Part shown: positions 12,204-20,963 of the stretch, in pieces
Numbering within the stretch: the stretch's first letter is position 1
How the letters are laid out: each line of letters begins with the position of its first letter
Notes under the pieces: generated by a model
Seen by the model: only the letters and a program-made list of their open reading frames with translations
Told to the model about the DNA's origin: nothing
The model's database searches: none
From: Pyricularia pennisetigena
Lineage: Eukaryota; Ascomycota; Sordariomycetes; Magnaporthales; Pyriculariaceae
Reading direction: 5' to 3'
DNA: 64,000 nucleotides
Assembly: GCF_004337985.1 (NCBI RefSeq)
Contig: NW_021940920.1
Location: forward strand, 1,658,549-1,722,548
Position numbers and translations under genes: made by a program

Positions 12204-12391
12204 TATTGTAAATTCGTGTTTAAAGCACGTATTACGTGATAAAATACAAAAGCGGGTTAGGGATAATATATAAAGGGAAGGATATTACCACGACCCGGAC
12301 ATATACCTTTTCCTCCCTTTTTCCCCAGCGTTAGTAATAATACCAATAAGGATATTTAACGGTTTCAAGGCCGTTGGCTTACCCTATAACA
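12204..12391 (+). repeat. 3' LTR of element 2
   Basis: Same length (188 bp) as 4189-4376 and aligned without obvious gaps. It ends ATAACA directly before the AATTT duplication at 12392-12396. Its start has TATTGTAA where the 5' copy has TGTTATGG, which fits transition mutation of a TG terminus. Confidence 0.9.
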
Positions 12392-12396
12392 AATTT
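12392..12396. repeat. target site duplication AATTT, right copy (element 2)
   Basis: Matches the AATTT at 4184-4188. The integrase frame of element 1 resumes right after it. Confidence 0.85.
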
Positions 12397-14640
12397 AAAA
12401 AATAAAAATAGTAAAATAACCCCGTTTTATACCAATTACGGATTTAACCCTATAATTTATAAAAAATGAAAAGCCACAATTACGGCCCCACGAACCGATA
12501 AACAAGTAAACGAATTACGAAAACTTTACCAAAAACTTTAACAGGAATTGGAATTCGTACGAAAAAAAATAACCAAATACGCCAACCAATATCGGATAAA
12601 AAAATTATCCTTCCAAAAAGGAAATAACGCTTATTTTGTTCGACGTAATATTGAAATATAACGACCAAGTAGCAAATTTAATTTTAAAAAGCTTTAACCT
12701 TTTAAAATCGACAAAAGAATTAACGAAATTAATTATAAACTATTATTACCAAAAATTATAAAAATCCACCCAACGTTCCACGTATTATTATTGGAATTAA
12801 TACCACCCGGTACCAATATATAAACGATTATTAAAATCGACGTAAAAGAAACGTACGACGTCGAACGGATACTGGACCATAAACGTAACCACGGTAAAAC
12901 AAAATATTTTATTAAATAAGAAAATTATAAATACGAAAAAGATATTTGGAAACCTTTTAACCACCTCCAAAATTGCCAAAGATTATTCCGTTGATATTAT
13001 TAGAAATTGGATTTGCGAGCAAATTAACCAAAAAAGGACGATTTAAAAAAACACTATTTACCATTTCCAAAAACTAAGGATCGACCAGGATTCGAAATTA
13101 TATTTCCGAACGAACCTACAAAAAAACGATTAATATATATTATAAATTAAAATATACGAATAAAACAATTTACCGACCGAATACTGCGTAAAAACATTTA
13201 CCTTCTTTAATAAAAAAGGATTTAAAAAATTTATTAGGAAAAACGAATCCCAAATAAAATTAGAATCCGGAAAAAACGATTCCAAAAACATTTTAGGAAA
13301 ATTTCGGCCGATTTCCGCCGTTCCTCCTATTTTGCTTTTTTACGTTCGATTCGATTTAATTTTTCCAAATTATCGATATTACGACGAACCGTTTTTATTA
13401 TTTTTTTAAACCACATTTGTTTTTATTTACGTAACCGAAAAACTTTTTCCTCCGCCGTTTCCAATTTAAATTCAAATTTTAAATATTGGACCGCAATTTT
13501 ATACAATTGCTTTCGAAAAATACCTATAATTTCGTATCGCGAGCGATTTAAGCGAATATATTCGATTTAACGAAAAAATTCCCGAGGCGATATAGCGTAT
13601 TTCGCGATCCCTTGCAATTCGCAAATAAAATAAAAAAGCATTTCGACCGCCGAAAAAATAAATACAAAAAACAAATCGTTGCGACGAACAATGGACGTAC
13701 GACCACGAATTTAAATTACGCAATTGGATATAACGTAAAAAAGTTAGCAAAAGAAATATAAAAATAAAAACAAAAATTCAAAAAATATAAATTATTTAAA
13801 GGCCAAAAGGATTTGGTTAAAAAAAAAACCTAATATTACGACCAAATAAAATTGGTCGGTACCAATAAGGCCAGGCGGGGTTACACCCCTTTTAACGACA
13901 TTCGACCAAAAAAAACACCGACCGACAGGAAACAAAATTATATAAAAAACTACGTAACCCCATGTAACCGTTAAAAAAACGATATAATTAATATATTATA
14001 TATTAATTATAGTAAAACAAATAATATGCTGGTTATGGGATATATTATTTATATTATATTTAGGATAACGGACTATTTAAGGACACGTTTATTATTATGT
14101 AAATAGAATTTAATTTAAAATTGTTTAGCAGCAATTAATTTATTATTTACCCAGGAATCGATTATAATTTCACCCCAATTATTGAAAACCCCTCTTACCC
14201 AGTCGAAACGCTTAATTGCTTTAACCCACTGTATTTTACCCTAAGAACAGGTTATCCGATACCTTGATCGTAACATTGGGCTTTAAAAATTGCATAACGA
14301 ACCAAAAAACGGGTTATTCAACGTTTTTTAAAACTTTTTGTTTTTCCGGCGGTTTAAAAAATCTGTTCGGTAAAAAAAACGGAATTTTTAATACGTTGTC
14401 GGATATTTTAAAATTGCTTGGGTAAGTATTTAATTAAATAAATCTTTTTTTAATCAATAAAAGTTTCTTGAAAAGGGTTTTGTATTTGTTTATAAAGTTA
14501 AAAACCTTTAAATCGATTTTGGAGTGTAAATTTAGGTATTCCCCATTTTCGGGAGGTTTTTGCAATTAATTCGCTATTATTAACTTTTTAATAGCGGAAA
14601 TAAACTGATTTTCGGTATATTGTTTTATTGGAAAACGGAG
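12397..14640 (+). mobile_element. element 1, right part: integrase C-terminus, chromodomain and tail
   Basis: Reading resumes with the integrase segment ITPFYTNYGFNP (about 12415-12465). It continues through VYLLRRNIKT, then FKKLGPFKI, INPTFHVSLLE-like residues of the GPY/F module (about 12630-12800), and a chromodomain with YDVERILDHK and TKYFIK (about 12850-12920). Past about 12990 an antisense coiled-coil frame lies on the minus strand. No 3' LTR can be recognised because the 5' copy is outside the window, so the true right end, somewhere between about 14000 and 14640, is a guess based on the composition change near 14640. Confidence 0.75.
13300..13790 (-). pseudogene. antisense coiled-coil reading frame of element 1
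   Basis: The minus strand reads, with a few RIP-type stops, a segment with an IARDREIRYIASG core followed by a charged helical part (QYLKFEFKLETAEEK, then RNIDNLEKLNRIERK). The heptad-like Leu/Arg/Glu pattern suggests a coiled coil. Its position between chromodomain and the 3' end matches the antisense frame in element 2. From memory, similar coiled-coil proteins are abundant in fungal repeats, but I cannot verify that here. Confidence 0.45.
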
Positions 14641-14649
14641 AATGAAGAA

Positions 14650-15240
14650 TAGAAAAAAGTAAATCCAAAAGTGAAAAATTGGTCGAAATATTTATCAAAG
14701 AACATGAGAGGTGAACGTGGCTGTACAGTCATTTTTGGGTGCCGAACAGGGGGGGGGGCCGAGCAGGGGGTACCCGACGTTAATCGGCCCGTATTACCGT
14801 TAAAATCTTTCAAAACGGGAATATCGATAAAAAGTTTTGCCAAAAAACCAAGATTTCCAGTCGACGGCGACCAGTGAATTCATGCCAGATTTTTCCAGAT
14901 CCATATTCAATAGGTCGCGGTATGGGTCAGTTTGGAGGGATGGTCCAAATTTTGCTGTAAATGCATTTAGATCATGGCACATTTCAGGAAAATTCAGTAA
15001 GCTAGCTTGGCAATATGTGCATGTCATAAGGTTTGCAGCCCGGAGAAAAGGATGCACTCATTGAACTGAAGCTGGAGACCAGTCACCGAGGCGACCGAAT
15101 CCGACGAGTCCGGTGGGCTCGCGAAAACCGCCTCGCCAAACATGGTGAGGAAGTCCTGTTCGGCCAGCCACGTGTTACCGACTGAGAAGAGGTACTTTTG
15201 GTGCTCGTAGCCCAGAATGGTCGTCTGGCTTGACTTTTCC
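14650..15240 (-). pseudogene. possible polyketide synthase fragment (ketoreductase end)
   Basis: At about 15240-15065 the minus strand is open in one frame and reads GYEHQKYLFSVGNTWLAEQD, then FLTMFGEAVFASPPDSSDS and VTGLQLQFN. This resembles the segment after the ketoreductase in fungal reducing polyketide synthases (a SEQ/EFxxLFAEAV-type stretch followed by a TGL motif). The frame then changes and continues 85 residues to 14800 with no recognisable domain. There is no start, no core domain and a frame break, so this is at most a relic. The assignment rests on motif resemblance only. Confidence 0.3.
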
Positions 15241-15329
15241 CATCAAACTAATAAGCTTGATCATGCCAAGAGTTTGACAGCTTGTGATTTTCCTTTATAT
15301 TATCTTTTTAGCCGAGTCCACACTGGTGT

Positions 15330-17152
15330 TGGCCTATATTTTACTGTCAATATCACTCCGTGTGGGTAACCCACGGCTGTTGGCTGCTTCTCCTCTTGTC
15401 GCCTAACTATCTACGCTAGTCCTTTATCATCTCCTTCAAGGCCTACCATTTATACCTGCACTCCCCTGGGTCGATCCCCGGCCCGCTTATGGGGCGTCTC
15501 AGCAGCGTCCACGACACCTTGCACATCATCAAGAAGGATAAGGCCCTGCAGTTTCCACGAGTTGCACGAGCTCTATGAGCCCGTAGTACGGTACGACCCC
15601 AATTACTTGAGCCTCCAGTCTCCCGAGGCGGTGCGGACGCTAATATATTAACAGCCGCTTCACTCGTAAGGTTGGCAACGTACCTAGCCTTCCCATGCAA
15701 CACAGCCCATGCCAGCCTTTTTTCCGTCACTGACAAGAAGATCCACGCACACAAGCGCCAGCTCATGCGTTCCGCCTTCACCGAGGCGTCGCTGCAGGAC
15801 GCAGACGTGGTGGTGCGCAAGCATGTGGCTGGTCTCTGTCGCTGCCTTGAATTCCTGGACGAGGAGTGCCGATGAGGGCCGCACAATCCAGGGTCGCCAG
15901 TTCACAGGCGGGTGGAGCACGTTAGACTCCCAAAAAAACTACGTCACTTGAATCGACCGTAATTCCTTGGACCTCTTCAGCGACCTGTCGCTGTCCTTCT
16001 CGTTCAATACGATGAATTCGGCAAAGTATCACCACTGGATCGACATCGTTCACCACCATATGTGGGAGGAGAACATTGTAAGCAGCTAGAATACCCTTAG
16101 TCCTGCCGGCGGCTTTCTGAACATTGTGTGACCAAAATCACACCAGCTTCTGGACCGGGTCCGCCATCACGTTGCTCTACCAATGCGGACTATAGAGCCT
16201 GCTGCTGTTGGGACTGATCCACTCAAACGCACCCTTCGATCACCTTGTAAGGCGAGCCGCCGAGGCCCGTCTGGGGCGAAAGGCGGAAGGCAAGGATGCC
16301 GACGAGAGGGACTTTACCTTTTGGTTGACGCGCCTCGACGGTGTCGAAAGCGAAGCAGACATCTGTCTGGACGAGCGGATGAAGGAGATCATCATACTGC
16401 TCATCGCCGGTGGGCTTTAGCCCTTTCATTTGGTTGTAGACTATAGCCGTGCGACTCCATTTGTTCTTTACACCGACCAGAATCTGACCAGTTGATTCCA
16501 AACAAGGTGGCGACAGCTCCTCCGTTGTCATCTCTGCAGCCATGTATTACCTCCTCCACAACCCGTCGAACATGGCTCGGCTCCAATCAGAAGTCCGCAG
16601 CGCCTTCTCTACCCTCGACTCCATCAGCGTAGGGCCGGCCCTCCAGGGGTGCAGGTACCTGTGGGCGTCCATCTATGAGGCTCTGCGACCAGTGCCGCCG
16701 GCAGGGTCCGTGTTGCGGCGCCAGGTGGAGCCGGGCGGCATGGGTGGTCGGCGACGTGGCAGTACTTGCCGGGAATAGCGTTGGCGTTCCCGTCTTTTGG
16801 CTGCATCACGACATGACCTTTTCCCCCGCGCCCTTTTTCGTTCCAGCCCGAGTGTTGGATCATCGACAAGCGGTTAGCTGACAGCGTGACTGTCGTCACG
16901 CCCGAGATGGCCAGGCGCGCGTCTACGGCCTTTGTACCCTTTAATGCGGGCACCCGCCACTGCAACGGCCGGCCGCTCGCGCCCATGCAAATGCAGGTTT
17001 TGTCTGCCACGTTGCTTTGGAATTACGAAATTGGCCTCTATCCTAATGGCTGGGTCAATGGTTACCGGGCCAACATGGGGCCGGATCCGACGACCGAGTA
17101 TGAGGTCCCAGGTTTTTCACTTCTCCCAAGAACGGGCCGCTCATTCAAGTAA
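15330..17152 (+). pseudogene. broken cytochrome P450 gene
   Basis: A whole P450 can be followed 5' to 3' but only by changing frame. An N-terminal membrane-proximal LYLHSPGSIPGPL segment lies at about 15450-15490. KKDKALQ and VVRYDPNYLSLQSPEAVRTL (about 15525-15640) are split by an apparent one-base insertion near 15556. A B'-C region with HAHKRQLMRSAF is at about 15740-15780. An I-helix with AGGDSSS is restored by splicing an intron of about 100 bp (from about 16405). The heme loop FNAGTRHCNG (about 16940-16970) keeps its Cys. Further shifts lie near 15640-15690 and 16850, and an in-frame TGA lies near 15950. It resembles the fungal benzoate-hydroxylase/trichothecene-type class II microsomal P450s. 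It sits next to the RIP-mutated block and other broken metabolic genes. Confidence 0.82.
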
Positions 17153-17399
17153 AAGTGAGGGCTGAAATTGGCTGAAGTATACGGCCATGTTATAAGAATC
17201 AAGTCGGAGTTTGGGAAAAAAAAACAAGGGACAGTGAATATGCATGTTATTTAATAGGTGAAAAAGATCAATGTCATTTTCAAGCACCCAATGCTCCTCA
17301 CCGCCAATGATTTCCGGGCTATTTACCCCTAATGGGCTAAGCAAAAGAGCAACAAAACTTTGAATATCGAGTGCGAGTCTTAGTGGAGATCCTGGGCCG

Positions 17400-17730
17400 A
17401 GGTGTTCAAACTTCAATCTGTTTCCGAAGGTGCAAAGACCCGGACTTTGCGTACAAGACCAACTCGAGGAAATAAGTATTGAAAGCTTGTCACATTGTTG
17501 GTAGGTGTTTTCTAGTCCCACCGGAAGTCCCAAGGACGAGGCTATCAAGTGCCCTCGTGCCTTCGTGGTAAAAGAAAATGGAAATGTTCCATTGGGGAAA
17601 ATAGACGAGGTAAATAATAGCAAGTGGTTGCAGAAAAGGCGAATGTTTATAGGAGTCGTTTGGTTGCTGCGATTTGTACAACGTTATACACAAGAGACAA
17701 AACGATATCCTCAATGCATATCAAGTTAAT
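17400..17730 (+). pseudogene. C-terminal fragment of an acyl-CoA-ligase-type (ANL) enzyme
   Basis: After an apparent intron acceptor (TTGGTAG, ending 17504) the frame reads VFSSPTGSPKDEAIKCPRAF, then VVKENGNV and IDEVNNSKWLQKR. This matches the C-terminal domain of 4-coumarate-CoA-ligase-like enzymes, whose pattern is VVG...DE...PRAFVV...I...V..K. Upstream, QLEEISIES resembles the APAELE segment. The expected closing PKNPSGKILR loop with its catalytic Lys is not intact, and nothing of the large N-terminal domain is seen. It is a truncated relic, close behind the P450 relic. Confidence 0.5.
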
Positions 17731-18010
17731 AACTAGCTTTCTGTAAGTTAAGACCCCTGTTTCCGGCCCCACACCACCGTGTCCACTAACTTAGCCCAAA
17801 CAAACCCGAGGAGTGTTTGGCCAACATGTTAAATGTCCAAAAAGGAAATTTGGTCAGTTCCACATCCTGATTTCAGCGCAATTGTCCATTTGTTTCATCA
17901 CGACTTCAAAGGAAAGAAAAACAGCAGTTATCTCATCAACCAAACACAAACTGAAAACAGCTAAACCAAAATCAAATGTCATGCCCGCATAAATCATACC
18001 ATTCCTTCGT

Positions 18011-19066
18011 TTAGTACGAGTCCTCCATGTCGGCCTTGCCACCATTGCGGCGGGCGACATCAGCCTTGCCGGCGACATCAGCCTTACCACCATCCCGGCG
18101 AGCAACGTCGGCCTTGCCGGCGACGTCCGCCTTACCGCCGTCCCTGCGGGCAACGTCCGCCTTGCCGGCTACATCGGCCTTGCCACCGTCCCTGCGGGCG
18201 ACATCGGCCTTGCCAGCCACGTCGGCTTTGCCACCATCGCGGCGAGCGACGTCGGCCTTGCCGGCCACATCGGCCTTGCCACCGTCGCGGCGGGCGACAT
18301 CAGCCTTACCGGCGACGTCCGCCTTACCGCCGTCCCTGCGAGCGACGTCCGCCTTGCCGGCGACGTCCGCCTTACCACCATCCCTGCGGGCAACGTCGGC
18401 CTTGCCAGCCACGTCGGCCTTGCCACCGTCCCTGCGGGCGACGTCGGCCTTACCGGCAACATCGGCCTTGCCACCGTCGCGGCGGGCGACGTCGGCCTTA
18501 CCGGCAACGTCGGCCTTGCCACCGTCGCGGCGGGCGACGTCGGCCTTACCGGCAACGTCGGCCTTGCCACCATCGCGGCGAGCGACGTCGGCCTTACCGG
18601 CAACATCAGCCTTACCACCATCCCGGCGAGCAACGTCGGCCTTACCGGCAACGTCCGCCTTGCCACCATCCCGGCGAGCGACGTCGGCCTTGCCGGCAAC
18701 GTCCGCCTTACCACCATCGCGGCGAGCGACGTCGGCCTTGCCGGCAACGTCCGCCTTACCACCATCGCGGCGAGCGACGTCGGCCTTACCGGCAACATCA
18801 GCCTTGCCACCATCCCGGCGAGCGACGTCGGCCTTACCGGCAACATCAGCCTTACCGCCGTCGCGGCGGGCGACATCAGCCTTACCGGCGACATCGGCCT
18901 TGCCCAGGTCGCGGGCAAAGTCGGCCTTGCCGGCCACGTCGGCCTTGCCGCCATCCCTCCTGGCAACGTCGGCCTTACCCATGTCGGCCTTGCCCATGGG
19001 CGCGGTGGGCAGAGCAACGGCGGTGTAGGCCAAGATGGCGTAAACGGCGGCCTGGGTGAGCTTCAT
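18011..19066 (-). CDS. secreted Kex2-type repeat protein; candidate RiPP precursor
   Basis: The protein has 351 residues. Residues 1-18 or so form a signal peptide (MKLTQAAVYAILAYTAVA), followed by a short spacer and a variant unit with FARDL. Then come 17 identical units of DGGKADVAGKADVARR, and the tail NGGKADMEDSY. Each unit ends in Arg-Arg, a possible Kex2 site, so secretion would release many copies of one 14-residue peptide that itself holds GKADVA twice. The start is chosen because a (CAA)n leader and CCGCCACC directly precede it; upstream in-frame residues are leader translation. Codons vary synonymously between units although the peptide does not. The peptide has no aromatic residue or Cys, unlike ustiloxin-type cores. 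It is divergent from the HxxHC membrane protein at 20268. RiPP function is inferred; a structural or cell-wall repeat protein is the alternative. Confidence 0.85.
   Translation of the reverse strand: MKLTQAAVYAILAYTAVALPTAPMGKADMGKADVARRDGGKADVAGKADFARDLGKADVAGKADVARRDGGKADVAGKADVARRDGGKADVAGKADVARRDGGKADVAGKADVARRDGGKADVAGKADVARRDGGKADVAGKADVARRDGGKADVAGKADVARRDGGKADVAGKADVARRDGGKADVAGKADVARRDGGKADVAGKADVARRDGGKADVAGKADVARRDGGKADVAGKADVARRDGGKADVAGKADVARRDGGKADVAGKADVARRDGGKADVAGKADVARRDGGKADVAGKADVARRDGGKADVAGKADVARRDGGKADVAGKADVARRNGGKADMEDSY
18050..18950. repeat. 48-bp tandem repeat array encoding the 16-residue units
   Basis: Seventeen full 48-bp units run inside the secreted repeat gene. 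Third-position differences (for example gcggcg/cgacgt choices at Arg/Ser-Ala complements) are scattered and partly shared among neighbouring units, which suggests duplication and gene conversion under constraint on the peptide. No unit is out of phase. Confidence 0.9.
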
Positions 19067-19070
19067 GGTG

Positions 19071-19098
19071 GCGGTTGTTGTTGTTGTTGTTGTTGTTG
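19071..19098 (-). promoter_or_regulatory. (CAA)n leader before the repeat-protein start
   Basis: The minus strand reads CAA repeated about eight times, then CCGCCACC and the ATG at 19066. Unstructured CAA-rich leaders and the ACC before ATG favour translation, so the gene may be strongly expressed. The length could vary between strains because it is a microsatellite. Confidence 0.6.
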
Positions 19099-19284
19099 AA
19101 AAAGTTGAAAGACAAAAGGTTGGTGTGTTGTATAAAGTTGTTTTGAGAATCTTTTGATCTCGGTAAAGTTGACAAGAGCGGTTTTGGATGGTTTGGTTGT
19201 TTTGGCTTCCGGCGCAGTGTTTGTGTTGCCTGTGAGGGATGAAGACACAACAAATCAAGTGTACTACCAGCAGCGCAAGGACTG

Positions 19285-19293
19285 CTTTATATA
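19285..19293 (-). promoter_or_regulatory. TATA box of the repeat-protein gene
   Basis: TATATAAAG on the minus strand lies about 220 bases before the ATG at 19066. It is the only good TATA match in the near promoter and would place transcription start around 19255. Confidence 0.5.
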
Positions 19294-19547
19294 CACTCTT
19301 GTAGACTGCAGATCCCTATCTCTCTCATCTCCAAGTTCGACATTGTTGATTTCCAAGTCTTGCCAAGGCCGAAAGCAACTCCAGGACGGCCTGTCGACGG
19401 CCAGGTCTGCTCAGCTCCGTGATAGCGCCGTTTGCCAATGTAACCTGTTTCAGATTGGTTATGCACTCAAATGACGCTGCTTACGAATGAGTTTGCTAGA
19501 ACTGCCTCACAGACAGACGTAGTCCATGTCTGATAGACCGGTGTTAA

Positions 19548-19791
19548 GAGGGGCATGTTGCATTGCCACTTACGACACCCAAGGCGCGAGATGGTGTTGT
19601 TTTCCCTGATCACGTAGAGAGTCAAATCAGAGCTTCTCGACCCGCGCATGACTTGTGTCATATTTGATATCAGATATGCAGTTCAATGACAATGCGTACC
19701 GAGGCGATGGCTAGAATCCCTGGCTGATCGACGGATAGATCCCGTTCGAGATTTTCCTCCTATTAGGAGGGGTACGTTGCATTGCCACGTA
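19548..19791. promoter_or_regulatory. pair of 25-bp direct repeats in the divergent promoter
   Basis: 19548-19572 and 19767-19791 share GAGGGG, two variable positions around one A, and the invariant 13-mer GTTGCATTGCCAC, then a variable base and TA. About 22 of 25 positions match, at a spacing of 219 bases. Both lie in the 1.2-kb space between the repeat protein (minus) and the HxxHC protein (plus), where a shared regulator would bind. Confidence 0.45.
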
Positions 19792-20029
19792 CCACCTACA
19801 GGGCAGTTGTTTCTTTTGTTTACCTTGATGTATAGCATGAACATGGGCGGGGCTCTTACATGAGTCGATGACAGGAATCTGACCTACCCTGATGGTACAT
19901 GAGATGCAACCCTGGGTTGAGATGATGGGGGGGCAGTCTTGCTTCGGGCGTCTACTCTTGCTGGTGAAGAGTCTCTTCTGCCAGTATCCCGAATCTTGTC
20001 CTTCTTCATCTCGTTCGGTCAACTCTTTC

Positions 20030-20072
20030 TCTCCCTCTCTCTCTCTTCCTCTCTCTCTCTCTCTCTCCATCT
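20030..20072. repeat. CT-rich microsatellite upstream of the HxxHC protein gene
   Basis: A (CT)n tract with few interruptions lies about 200 bases before the ATG at 20268. A second simple repeat, (CTAT)n, follows at about 20178-20205. CT-rich tracts before starts are common in filamentous fungal promoters and 5' leaders. Confidence 0.7.
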
Positions 20073-20267
20073 TTCACTCTTCGCAAGATACCACCAGAGA
20101 GCAGCAAGAACTTTCACAACATTCTACACCAAGCCCACAAACGCGGGATACACATAATCTCAAGCACAAACTACTACTATCTATCTATCTATCTATCTAT
20201 CTCTATCTCTCTCACTCGCACACTAAAACAAAACCAAAATCTTGCAAAGTCACAAGCCTCGCCTCCT

Positions 20268-20963
20268 ATGGAGTCCAAAAACTCTCAAACATTCGAAAGC
20301 CCTAGCGACGGGCTCTTGAGCTCCTACCGAGATGACTCGCTGAGCGAAGATGCCCCTACGCTCTGGGAGCAGAACCTCCCCTGGTACCGCTCCAAGTTTC
20401 GCAAGCCGCTGGCGGTGGCGGGCTGTCTCATCGCGCTGCTCGGGGGCACGGTGATCTACCAAGCGGTGCAGCTCTCACGCCACCACCCCGCCACGGTCAC
20501 GGGCTTCGAGGCCGGCAAGTCTGGCCGGTGCGGCTTCACGGCCACCGAGGCCATCGCCAAGGGCTGCGTGTTCGACTACATGAACTTCAGCTGGCAGCCG
20601 CCCGAGTGCTACGACCCGGAGCTCGACAAGGAGCACGCGGCGAGGATGAGGGAGGAGCGTCCCGTCCGGTGGTGGGCGGACGCAAACCTCACCATGCCGC
20701 TGCCGGACGACAAGGAGGTGCTCAAGATGTACGGCGAGGTGTGGGTGGAACGCCGCTTCCACTACAAGCACTGCATGTACAGCTGGGACAGCCTGCACCT
20801 GAGCTACGAGGACGGGCGCCCGATCCCGGACCTTCAGACTGTTCACCACTCCAGGCACTGCGCCAAAACCCTGGACAAGGCCATCAAGGTAGACAACGGC
20901 ACCGAGGTGCTCATTGAACACGCTGTCACCTGGTTCTCTGCATGTGTCTGGCCGAGAGCCTAG
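20268..20963 (+). CDS. membrane protein with two HxxHC motifs (UstYa/DUF3328-like)
   Basis: The protein has 231 residues with no intron. A cytosolic N-terminus (1-47) is followed by one membrane segment (about 48-69) and then a lumenal domain with CGFTATEAIAKGCVF (88-102). A WWADAN segment (135-140) and two HxxHC motifs follow, at 165-169 (HYKHC) and 194-198 (HSRHC). Paired HxxHC motifs behind a single membrane anchor are the hallmark of UstYa-type proteins, which oxidise and cyclise ribosomal peptides in ustiloxin, cyclochlorotine and related pathways. The surrounding sequence belongs to a broad fungal family with the same layout, so membership in true DUF3328 is likely but not certain. It is divergent from the Arg-Arg repeat protein. 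The last 25 residues have no clear match and the C-terminus may differ if an intron was missed. Confidence 0.78.
   Translation: MESKNSQTFESPSDGLLSSYRDDSLSEDAPTLWEQNLPWYRSKFRKPLAVAGCLIALLGGTVIYQAVQLSRHHPATVTGFEAGKSGRCGFTATEAIAKGCVFDYMNFSWQPPECYDPELDKEHAARMREERPVRWWADANLTMPLPDDKEVLKMYGEVWVERRFHYKHCMYSWDSLHLSYEDGRPIPDLQTVHHSRHCAKTLDKAIKVDNGTEVLIEHAVTWFSACVWPRA

Larger units (their letters stand above)
4189..12391 (+). mobile_element. Ty3/Gypsy chromovirus, element 2, full length with two LTRs, RIP-mutated
   Basis: The two 188-bp LTRs (4189-4376 and 12204-12391) differ mainly by transitions, as RIP produces, and the element is flanked by AATTT at 4184-4188 and 12392-12396. Plus-strand domain order is gag (about 4384-5135), protease region (about 5630-5850), RT (about 6290-7075), RNase H (about 7085-7500), integrase (about 8560-9330) and chromodomain (about 9630-9775). 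This is the Gypsy/chromovirus order. Between chromodomain and 3' LTR lies about 2.4 kb with antisense open frames and a 120-bp tandem repeat. A 661-bp solo LTR is nested between RNase H and integrase. Without it and its duplicated 5 bp the element is about 7.5 kb. Many stops make it non-functional. Confidence 0.93.

Noticed and set aside
1..14640. CRISPR-like or centromeric satellite reading of the AT-rich block
   Set aside because: No short regular repeat with spacers. The block is explained by two nested Gypsy elements and a solo LTR.
17141..17623. 160-residue minus-strand frame
   Set aside because: It overlaps the ANL relic on the other strand and has no domain; the plus-strand motif is more convincing.
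18027..19028. 333-residue open frame on the plus strand with an Ala/Leu/Pro/Ser repeat
   Set aside because: It is the complement of the secreted repeat gene. The signal peptide, leader and TATA box are on the minus strand, and the openness follows from the periodic codons.
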